NCBI GenBank assembly: GCA_015231715.1
Contig: JADGBB010000038.1
Coordinates: 1 to 10,488, forward strand
Direction of reading: 5' to 3'
From: Candidatus Omnitrophota bacterium
Lineage (GTDB): Bacteria > Omnitrophota > Koll11 > Tantalellales > Tantalellaceae
Length of the DNA: 10,488 nucleotides
Shown: positions 1 through 4,799 of the stretch, piece by piece
Numbering within the stretch: position 1 is the first letter of the stretch
How the letters are laid out: the number at the start of each line of letters is the position of its first letter
Notes under the pieces: model-generated
Database searches by the model: none
What the model saw: only the letters and a program-made list of their open reading frames with translations
What the model was told of the DNA's origin: nothing
Translations under genes and position numbers: made by a program

Positions 1-145
1 AGTAAACAGAAGTGATAATAAAAGAACTGTTTAGATCGCTCGAGGTAGCTAGTACCGGGAGGAAGCATGCAAAATACTTTTTTTTGCAGACAGGAGAACT
101 ATTTATTCTTGACATGCTTTTTCATAGATAACTCATGCATTCTCC

Positions 146-170
146 AAGCAGCTTCGCTGCTTTTCGAAGC
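146..170. other. Two mutually exclusive short hairpins
   Basis: One stem is AAGCAGC (146-152) with GCTGCTT (156-162) and a 3-base loop. A second stem is GCTTCG (151-156) with CGAAGC (165-170) and an 8-base loop. They share bases 151-156, so only one can form at a time. On the plus strand the first is followed by four T (the tract ends TTTTCG), a weak terminator-like tail. No gene runs into it on the plus strand, so its role is unknown. It may belong to a decayed repeat. Confidence 0.35.
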
Positions 171-284
171 AATCGACATCGGGACTGGTAATTGTCAAAA
201 AAGAGAAGAAAAATGCCTATAACCCCCAAAGTCAGAAAAAAGAATAACTGACTCATCCTAGCTCGTTAAGTTGTGATGGGCATA

Positions 285-334
285 GTTACAGCTCATTTTA
301 TACATCAATGAAGAGTCTCCACCTGTCCCCAAAC
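285..334. repeat. Possible dispersed-repeat remnant downstream of fic
   Basis: The minus-strand text just after the fic stop contains TTTGGGGACAGGTGGAGAC. It resembles the TTTGGGGACAG-type intergenic sequences that I recall often occurring near REP-associated (IS200-like, Y1) transposases in several bacterial groups. No second copy is visible in this window and no transposase is present, so the assignment rests on memory of the motif only. Confidence 0.2.
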
Positions 335-1291
335 TCAGTCGGGCCGAACCAATACATAAAAAACACTACGTCCTTTACCTAGTAGTTGGATTAATTTTAG
401 TTCTTTAAGTTTTTTTATATCTTTAAGTATCGCTTGCCGCGATATTTTAAAAACAGCTTGCAGTTCTTTATTAGTAATTCTACTTTTATCATTCAGGATC
501 TCAAGGATCTGGATTTGTTTAAGTGACAATTCGATTTGATGGTTTTTCCCGGCGACAGAGATAATTTTAAGGTTTCTTACCGCTTCTTTAACTTTTCCGA
601 TAGAAACCATCACCCCTTCAGTTATATATTCTAGCCACCCGGTTATATCGCCTTCATCTGTTTGCACGCGTTTCAAAACTGCGTGGTAAGAAGCTCTATC
701 CTCATCATAATAATTGTCTAACGCAAACATTCTTTTATGGTCGAACCCCATTTTGTAGAGTATCATTGAAGCCATTAGACGTGCTGTTCGGCCGTTACCG
801 TCAATAAAAGGATGTATGCGAGCTATTTCATAATGTACTATTCCAGCAACTAATATCGGATTAAGTTCTTGAGTTGATGGTGAATTAACCCATTCAAGGA
901 ATTCGTTAACCAAGCTTTGTACTTCTTCGGCTTTCGGGGGTGTGTATTCAACTATAGTCTTGAATCCTGTGCCTTGAAATACCTGTTTGCCGACGTACAC
1001 TTGTTGAGCTCTAAAATTACCACAATCTTTTTCGTTTTCAAGTGTGCCGCTAGTAATAGTTTTATGGATTTGAAGAAATAGTTTATCTGTTAATGGTTTT
1101 AGACCATATTTAGGGATATTATCGATCGCTTTAAGATAATTTATTACTTCAGTGACATCTTTAATCGAACCAATAACATCTTTGTTTTCGCTTAAATCTT
1201 TAACCTGGTTCAAAGTCAGCCTATTCCCTTCAATTTTAGTCGAAGAATATGCACTACCTACCCTTGCTTCTTTTTGAAGTTTCAGTTCCAA
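335..1291 (-). CDS. Fic-family protein with C-terminal winged helix (probably 5'-disrupted)
   Basis: Fic (filamentation induced by cAMP) domain protein, expected to transfer AMP or another nucleotide phosphate to hydroxyl side chains of target proteins. In the 318-aa frame the catalytic motif HPFIDGNGR is complete at residues 160-168. The self-inhibitory (S/T)xxxE(G/N) helix is SSTKIEGN at 16-23, as in class II Fic proteins. Residues about 255-318 look like a winged helix-turn-helix (ITNKELQAVFKISRQAILK), suggesting DNA binding and autoregulation. The start used here is a TTG with no Shine-Dalgarno sequence, and the next in-frame Met (173) lies beyond the Fic motif. Family-like sequence continues in frame upstream to an ATG at 1396 but is broken by a TAA at 1352-1354. 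The open frame is therefore probably the body of a pseudogene. Nothing else in this part appears damaged. It lies 181 bp downstream of the AbiE pair on the same strand. Confidence 0.75.
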   Translation of the reverse strand: MELKLQKEARVGSAYSSTKIEGNRLTLNQVKDLSENKDVIGSIKDVTEVINYLKAIDNIPKYGLKPLTDKLFLQIHKTITSGTLENEKDCGNFRAQQVYVGKQVFQGTGFKTIVEYTPPKAEEVQSLVNEFLEWVNSPSTQELNPILVAGIVHYEIARIHPFIDGNGRTARLMASMILYKMGFDHKRMFALDNYYDEDRASYHAVLKRVQTDEGDITGWLEYITEGVMVSIGKVKEAVRNLKIISVAGKNHQIELSLKQIQILEILNDKSRITNKELQAVFKISRQAILKDIKKLKELKLIQLLGKGRSVFYVLVRPD

Positions 1292-1396
1292 AATAGGTAA
1301 GATATGAGCTTGTTCAATAAATTCAAGGCCGGCAGCGATATTGGCTATATTTTAGAGTATTTTGTTAGTGATAGTATATTTAGGTTTAAATGACAT
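1292..1396 (-). pseudogene. Original 5' end of the fic gene, interrupted by in-frame TAA
   Basis: Reading from ATG 1396-1394, in phase with the downstream fic frame (105 bp, 35 codons), gives MSFKPKYTITNKIL, stop, then NIANIAAGLEFIEQAHILPI running into the Fic frame. Both halves look like the usual N-terminus of this Fic subfamily, where an ITNKIL segment leads into an alpha-helical stretch before the inhibitory helix. The stop is codon 15 (TAA, plus-strand tta at 1352-1354). A single A-to-T change from AAA (Lys) would produce it. Neighbouring genes such as glnN and nadE end in TAA, so TAA is not reassigned. Either the gene is dead, or it is rescued by the TTG at 1291 or by readthrough. Confidence 0.65.
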
Positions 1397-1437
1397 AACC
1401 CAATCATACCAAGTGACAACCTAATTGACAACCCAAT
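1391..1437. repeat. Tandem 12-bp repeats overlapping the fic promoter (putative operator)
   Basis: Plus strand: TGACAACCTAAT (1414-1425) is followed with no gap by TGACAACCCAAT (1426-1437), 11 of 12 identical. A looser copy TGACATAACCCAAT lies at 1391-1404 and covers the ATG at 1396-1394. The repeats overlap the -35 hexamer and spacer, the -10 (1403-1408) and the start site. This is the layout expected for a repressor site. The Fic protein's own winged helix is the obvious candidate ligand, by inference. Confidence 0.5.
1403..1431 (-). promoter_or_regulatory. Predicted fic promoter, probably giving a leaderless mRNA
   Basis: On the minus strand TTGTCA (1431-1426) is followed after exactly 17 bp by TATGAT (1408-1403), a good sigma-70-type pair. 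Six bases (TGGGTT) separate the -10 from ATG 1396, so the expected transcription start falls at or next to the A of the ATG and the message would have no leader. This agrees with the absence of a Shine-Dalgarno sequence before that ATG. Confidence 0.5.
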
Positions 1438-1536
1438 TGTTGCAAATTTATTTTTTTTATTTTTAAACAACTCCACCCCGAAAAGACATTATATTTTTTG
1501 AGTGTAAAATAAGCAACTATGTAAAATTTAAATTTT

Positions 1537-1555
1537 AAAAGATTTCGAATCTTTT
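1537..1555 (-). terminator. Possible terminator hairpin after abiEii
   Basis: A perfect 8-bp stem AAAAGATT/AATCTTTT with a 3-base loop lies 23-41 bp past the abiEii stop. The minus-strand tail after it is AAAATTTAAATTTT, which is A/U-rich but not a clean U-run. The stem is AT-rich with little GC. It could terminate the abiE message before fic, but weakly. Confidence 0.35.
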
Positions 1556-1577
1556 GGGGCAGAAAAATCAGGGGCTC

Positions 1578-2348
1578 TCAATAATTTCGGATGAAATCTT
1601 CAAAATAAATGACTCTTTCGGCATCTTTGCTGTTAAATAAAAATTCTTTTAAGTCACCGGCTAGGAGGCCCATATCCAATGTTCGACATTTTTCCAGAAG
1701 TTTTTTCTTAAGTTCATCCATATTTTCTATCCCGGCCTTTATTTTAAGATATTGCATATCCGGCTCAGTCTTTGAAAAAAGGTAAATAGCGTCGTAAAAA
1801 TCCCTGCCCATCGCTCTCTTTCGAAAAAATATAGCTGAAATTTTTTGAGCAAGCAAAGTAGATACAGGCACCACGTTGATACGTGAAAAAATGTCGAATT
1901 TATTGATCATTTTTTTTTCAGGGGAATATTCGTAATTCTGCGGCTCTGCATCCACCTTGATCAAAAGAACCTCTCCTCTGTGCGGAGAGATCTTTTCGTC
2001 GAAAAGAATGTCCTTGAATCTGAATTGCGCTGACCATGCTCCTTTTAAGGTCACTTTGGTCTCTAAAACATATCCTTCCAACTCAAGAGACCTCTTAGCC
2101 TTAGACACCATATCCTCAAAATCATCATCCGACATACTCATATTATCAAAATCCAGGTCTTCCGAGAATCTGTTTATACCATGTATAATGTGAATAGCCG
2201 TCCCGCCCATAAATGAGAGTAAATTCGCGTACTTTCCGCCATATATCAGATCCAGTATCTTGTATTGAAGGTATTCCCTTAATATGTTTTTTTTGAACGC
2301 TCTCAAATGCTCGGGATAAAAAGACTCAATATGTTCCATATTAAGCAT
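1578..2348 (-). CDS. abiEii: AbiEii-type nucleotidyltransferase toxin
   Basis: Toxin half of an AbiE (type IV) toxin-antitoxin / abortive-infection system, DUF1814-type nucleotidyltransferase fold, 256 aa. GGT at 48-50 followed by R60 and FSEDLDFD (61-68) forms the GS-type nucleotide-binding motif with its metal-binding Asp pair D64/D66. KVDAE (131-135) supplies the third acidic residue. K169 and RKRAMGRDFYD (176-186) form the downstream conserved RDxYD motif. All expected residues are present, so it should be active. AbiEii toxins are described as binding GTP, and related MenT proteins transfer nucleotides to tRNA. The start ATG lies inside the end of the antitoxin gene (8-bp overlap, 2341-2348) and has a strong Shine-Dalgarno sequence GGAGGTGA six bases upstream, favouring this Met over the Met at residue 4. 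Tight coupling to the antitoxin gene is typical. Confidence 0.88.
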   Translation of the reverse strand: MLNMEHIESFYPEHLRAFKKNILREYLQYKILDLIYGGKYANLLSFMGGTAIHIIHGINRFSEDLDFDNMSMSDDDFEDMVSKAKRSLELEGYVLETKVTLKGAWSAQFRFKDILFDEKISPHRGEVLLIKVDAEPQNYEYSPEKKMINKFDIFSRINVVPVSTLLAQKISAIFFRKRAMGRDFYDAIYLFSKTEPDMQYLKIKAGIENMDELKKKLLEKCRTLDMGLLAGDLKEFLFNSKDAERVIYFEDFIRNY

Positions 2349-2958
2349 TTTTCATCACCTCCAGAAACATTTTTACCCTGCGACTAAATGCTTTTTTCTT
2401 GAAACGTTTTCGGTATTCGTCGAATTTATTAAGATCAACTTTCTCAAAAAACACAACCCTATCTATCCTTAAAGACCTGAAATCATCTTCGCCGGCAATA
2501 TGCTTATTAAGGTAAAGATGATCGAGAACGGCCTTTTCCAAAGACGCTATTTTAAAACACTTGTCATCGTTTTTTACGATATTATATCCCCAGAAAAGAT
2601 CTTTTCTTATATTCCTGTACGAAAATTCGGCTATGTCGTTGTCAATGCGGTACGTACGCCTTGTAGAAGCTGAAGTTATCCCGTAAACAGTCTCAGGTAT
2701 CAACCCATAGTATGAAAGCGCGGCCTCAAATGATACATAGGAAGTAGCGTAAAGTCTGTTCGCGATCTCAAAAAGAACGTTTTCATCGAGTTTGAGATCC
2801 GAAAAAATATACTTACCACGGGAAAGTTTGCGGATATATCCCTTTTTACACCACTCACTAATCCGCCTTCTGTCAAACGAACCGTCAATTATCCTAATAT
2901 CGGACAATCCGAAAACAGTAAACGCGCCTAAATCATTCTTAAGTTCAATATACTTCAT
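2341..2958 (-). CDS. abiEi: AbiEi-type antitoxin / transcriptional autorepressor
   Basis: Antitoxin of the AbiE pair, 205 aa. Residues about 1-65 look like a winged helix-turn-helix (FDRRRISEWCKKGYIRKLSRGKYIF), the DNA-binding part used by AbiEi proteins to repress their operon. YVSFEAALSYYGLIPE (74-89) is a well-conserved AbiEi segment. The remaining C-terminal half would be the antitoxin domain, and the final 30 residues are Lys/Arg-rich. Known AbiEi antitoxins act without forming a stable complex with the toxin, which defines type IV behaviour. The ATG start has no clear Shine-Dalgarno sequence, only AAATAAA upstream, so translation may be modest compared with the toxin's strong site. A promoter and a long inverted repeat lie directly upstream. 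It is 139 bp downstream of nadE but is probably transcribed from its own promoter. Confidence 0.85.
   Translation of the reverse strand: MKYIELKNDLGAFTVFGLSDIRIIDGSFDRRRISEWCKKGYIRKLSRGKYIFSDLKLDENVLFEIANRLYATSYVSFEAALSYYGLIPETVYGITSASTRRTYRIDNDIAEFSYRNIRKDLFWGYNIVKNDDKCFKIASLEKAVLDHLYLNKHIAGEDDFRSLRIDRVVFFEKVDLNKFDEYRKRFKKKAFSRRVKMFLEVMKNA
2355..2362 (-). promoter_or_regulatory. Strong ribosome binding site of abiEii inside abiEi
   Basis: The minus-strand sequence GGAGGTGA sits six bases before the abiEii ATG and within the last codons of abiEi. It fixes the toxin start at 2348. It also implies that the toxin can be initiated efficiently on its own, not only by translational coupling. Confidence 0.8.
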
Positions 2959-2960
2959 TT

Positions 2961-3000
2961 TATTTCATAAACATGTGCTTTTTAACATATTTATGAAATA
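2961..3000. promoter_or_regulatory. Long inverted-repeat operator of the abiE operon
   Basis: TATTTCATAAACATGT (2961-2976) and ACATATTTATGAAATA (2985-3000) are inverted copies, 15 of 16 bases paired, separated by 8 bp. The outer arm starts one base after the predicted -10 hexamer, and the pair fills the region between the promoter and the antitoxin start. AbiEi proteins are known to bind paired inverted repeats in their own promoter region cooperatively and so repress it; the arrangement here matches that. In RNA the same bases could form a hairpin at the 5' end of the message. Confidence 0.7.
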
Positions 3001-3001
3001 G

Positions 3002-3030
3002 AATATACACGATTTGCGTTGATTTGTCAA
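3002..3030 (-). promoter_or_regulatory. Predicted abiE promoter
   Basis: On the minus strand TTGACA (3030-3025) and TATATT (3007-3002) are separated by exactly 17 bp, close to the sigma-70 consensus. The expected transcription start is near 2995, inside the first operator arm, so a bound AbiEi would block initiation directly. The operon can therefore be expressed independently of nadE. Confidence 0.7.
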
Positions 3031-3034
3031 ATCT

Positions 3035-3054
3035 ATGTTTATTTTTATAAACAT
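3035..3054. repeat. Second palindrome upstream of the abiE promoter
   Basis: ATGTTTAT (3035-3042) and ATAAACAT (3047-3054) form a perfect 8-bp inverted repeat around TTTT. ATAAACAT also occurs inside the left arm of the main operator at 2968-2975. The promoter is thus bracketed by related sites, which suggests a second AbiEi contact point and possible DNA looping or bending. Alternatively it could contribute to a stem-loop after nadE, though no U-tract follows. Confidence 0.45.
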
Positions 3055-3060
3055 TGCTTC

Positions 3061-3076
3061 GGGCACTATAGCGCCC
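3061..3076 (-). terminator. GC-rich hairpin downstream of nadE (weak terminator candidate)
   Basis: The minus-strand RNA GGGCGCUAUAGUGCCC can fold into a 6-bp stem with one G-U pair and a UAUA loop, 21 bases after the nadE stop. It is the most GC-rich short element in this intergenic region. No U-run follows, so it is not a canonical intrinsic terminator. It may mark the 3' end of the nadE message or slow readthrough into abiE. Confidence 0.35.
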
Positions 3077-3097
3077 TCGCAATGAAATACCTGAATG

Positions 3098-4786
3098 TTA
3101 TTTGGATTCTTTGTAGCGGTTGGTTATGGGCATTCGGCGGTCTTTGCCGAAGGCTTTGGTTGTTACGCGGATGCCGGGGGGAGATTGGCGGCGCTTGTGT
3201 TCGCTCTTGTCGATCATTGTTATTATTCTGTCGACTTCTTTTTGGCCGTATTTTTTTCTTACCTGTTTTAATGATGCGTCGCCTTCGACATAGGCTTCGA
3301 TTATGGGGTCTAGATCGCTGTATGGCGGCAAAGAGTCTGTATCTTTTTGTCCCGGGCTTAGTTCCGCAGTCGGAGCTCTTTGTATTATACTTTTCGGGAT
3401 AAGCTCTGTTTTTTCTTTTTTATTTATGTATTCAGCTAATTCATATACTAAAGTTTTTGGAAGATCTTTTATCGGAGCGAACCCGCCTGCCATATCTCCG
3501 TATAGAGTGGAATATCCGACGGCAGCTTCGCTTTTATTGCCGGTGATCAAAACAAGCCAGCCGTATTTATTTGAGTAGGCCATCAAAATGTTCCCTCTTA
3601 TTCTGGCCTGCAGATTTTCATCGGTTATTCCCTGGGTTGTCGCGCCGAAAGAATCTTCTAATGTTTTTTTAAAAACTTTAAATATTCTGGTGATAGGAAC
3701 AAATCTGAATTTAGATCCGATATTATTCGCGAGTTTCACGGCATCGTCTTTAGTTTCATTGGACGAGAACATGCTCGGCATTGATACGCATACAACATTT
3801 TCTCGCCCCAACGCTTTAGCGGCTAAAACAGCTACTAAGGCCGAATCTATTCCGCCTGAAAGGCCCAATACTATTTTTCTGAAACCGTTTTTTTTGACAT
3901 AATCATGTATACCCAAAAGAAGCGCGTCATAAATACCCTCAATTTTATTCATTTTTTTTGTTACAACGGGAGGAATATTTATCTTTTGTTTTTGGGGAAC
4001 ATCTTTTATTTTTATCGTGGTTATTTTAGATTTATTACTTTTTTTAGCGGTTTTTCTAATATTAAGATCAAAGGTTAAAAAATCTTCCTGAAATTCATGA
4101 CATGAAGCTATCACTTTCCCTTTGGGATCGGTCAAAAAACTTCCGCCGTCAAAAACTAATTCGTCTTGTCCGCCTATGGCATTAACATAGACAAGATATG
4201 CTCCTGTTTTTTTACATATTCCTTCGACAAGTTTTTCCCTTTGAGCTCTTTTGCCAATATTGTAAGGTGACGCTGCAATATTAATTAACAGCCTAGCGCC
4301 TTTTGAGGCCTGATCCAAATGAGGTCCCTCATCTTCCCAAATATCTTCACAAATAGATATGCCGAAAGTTGTTTCGCCTCCAAAGTCAAACACACAATTT
4401 TCTTTCTGCTGAGAGAAATATCTTTTTTCATCGAAAACAGAATAATTAGGCAGAGCTTTTTTATGATAAGAATAAATTATTTTTTTATCTCTGATAACAG
4501 CAGCGGCATTATAGAAGTTCGACTTTTCATCTTTATCTACATAACCTACTATCGCCATTATCCCTTCAGTAGAATTTTTTATTTTGGTAAGCGCTTTAAG
4601 ATTATCGTCAACGAAATGTTCTTTAAGCAAAAGATCTTCCGGCGGATATCCGGTAACTGCCAATTCCGGGAATACAATAATATCCGAACCGAGTATCTTT
4701 GCTTTAGCGATACAATCGGATATTTTAAGCGCGTTTTCCGTTATATCCCCGACGGTAGTATTGATCTGCGCTATAGTAATTCTCAT
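3098..4786 (-). CDS. nadE: Glutamine-dependent NAD+ synthetase
   Basis: Catalyses the last step of NAD+ synthesis, amidating deamido-NAD+ with ATP and ammonia released from glutamine (EC 6.3.5.1), in the cytoplasm. The protein is a two-domain fusion of 562 aa. The N-terminal nitrilase-like glutaminase (about 1-250) has its catalytic triad visible: E41 in FPELAVTGYPPEDL, Lys at 109-110 in YHKKALPNY, and C146 in GISICEDIW. The C-terminal synthetase (about 280-562) has the ATP-pyrophosphatase loop LSGGIDS at 309-315 and the NKSEAAVGYSTLYGDMAGGF segment. I chose ATG 4786 because GGAG lies six bases upstream and MRITIAQIN is the usual start of the family; a TTG at 4807 would add seven unlikely residues. 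The gene follows the PEP/pyruvate-domain gene by 13 bp, so it is co-transcribed. Its need for glutamine fits its position after glnN. Confidence 0.95.
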   Translation of the reverse strand: MRITIAQINTTVGDITENALKISDCIAKAKILGSDIIVFPELAVTGYPPEDLLLKEHFVDDNLKALTKIKNSTEGIMAIVGYVDKDEKSNFYNAAAVIRDKKIIYSYHKKALPNYSVFDEKRYFSQQKENCVFDFGGETTFGISICEDIWEDEGPHLDQASKGARLLINIAASPYNIGKRAQREKLVEGICKKTGAYLVYVNAIGGQDELVFDGGSFLTDPKGKVIASCHEFQEDFLTFDLNIRKTAKKSNKSKITTIKIKDVPQKQKINIPPVVTKKMNKIEGIYDALLLGIHDYVKKNGFRKIVLGLSGGIDSALVAVLAAKALGRENVVCVSMPSMFSSNETKDDAVKLANNIGSKFRFVPITRIFKVFKKTLEDSFGATTQGITDENLQARIRGNILMAYSNKYGWLVLITGNKSEAAVGYSTLYGDMAGGFAPIKDLPKTLVYELAEYINKKEKTELIPKSIIQRAPTAELSPGQKDTDSLPPYSDLDPIIEAYVEGDASLKQVRKKYGQKEVDRIITMIDKSEHKRRQSPPGIRVTTKAFGKDRRMPITNRYKESK

Positions 4787-4792
4787 AATCCA

Positions 4793-4796
4793 CTCC
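4793..4796 (-). promoter_or_regulatory. Ribosome binding site deciding the nadE start
   Basis: GGAG on the minus strand stands six bases before ATG 4786, which supports that start over the in-frame TTG at 4807. It lies in the 13-bp gap after the stop codon of the upstream gene. Confidence 0.6.
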
Positions 4797-4799
4797 GAT

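Larger units (their letters stand above)
1..334. other. Non-coding left end of the window
   Basis: I see no gene here. All three plus-strand frames hit a stop within the first few dozen bases, and the minus strand has frequent stops. The stretch does contain a pair of overlapping short hairpins (146-170), listed separately. It also has a 7-bp inverted repeat AAGCATG (63-69) / CATGCTT (113-119), and a TTGACA hexamer at 109-114 with no credible -10 at the right distance. The 60 bases beside the fic stop are relatively GC-rich and look like an intergenic repeat, also listed separately. This could be the remains of a mobile element, but no transposase fragment is visible. Confidence 0.6.

Noticed and set aside
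38..70. Cloning-site look of CTCGAG and GCATGC in the left end
   Set aside because: Two six-base palindromes close together are not enough to suggest vector sequence, and the flanking DNA looks like ordinary genomic sequence.
109..114. TTGACA as a -35 promoter element
   Set aside because: No -10-like hexamer at 15-19 bp and no gene downstream on the plus strand.
1391..1437. CRISPR array or replication iterons
   Set aside because: Only two exact-length copies with no spacers, and they coincide with a promoter; an operator is the simpler reading.
2700..2888. Minus-strand 62-aa frame inside abiEi
   Set aside because: It is in another frame of a clear AbiEi gene and the product has no recognisable features.
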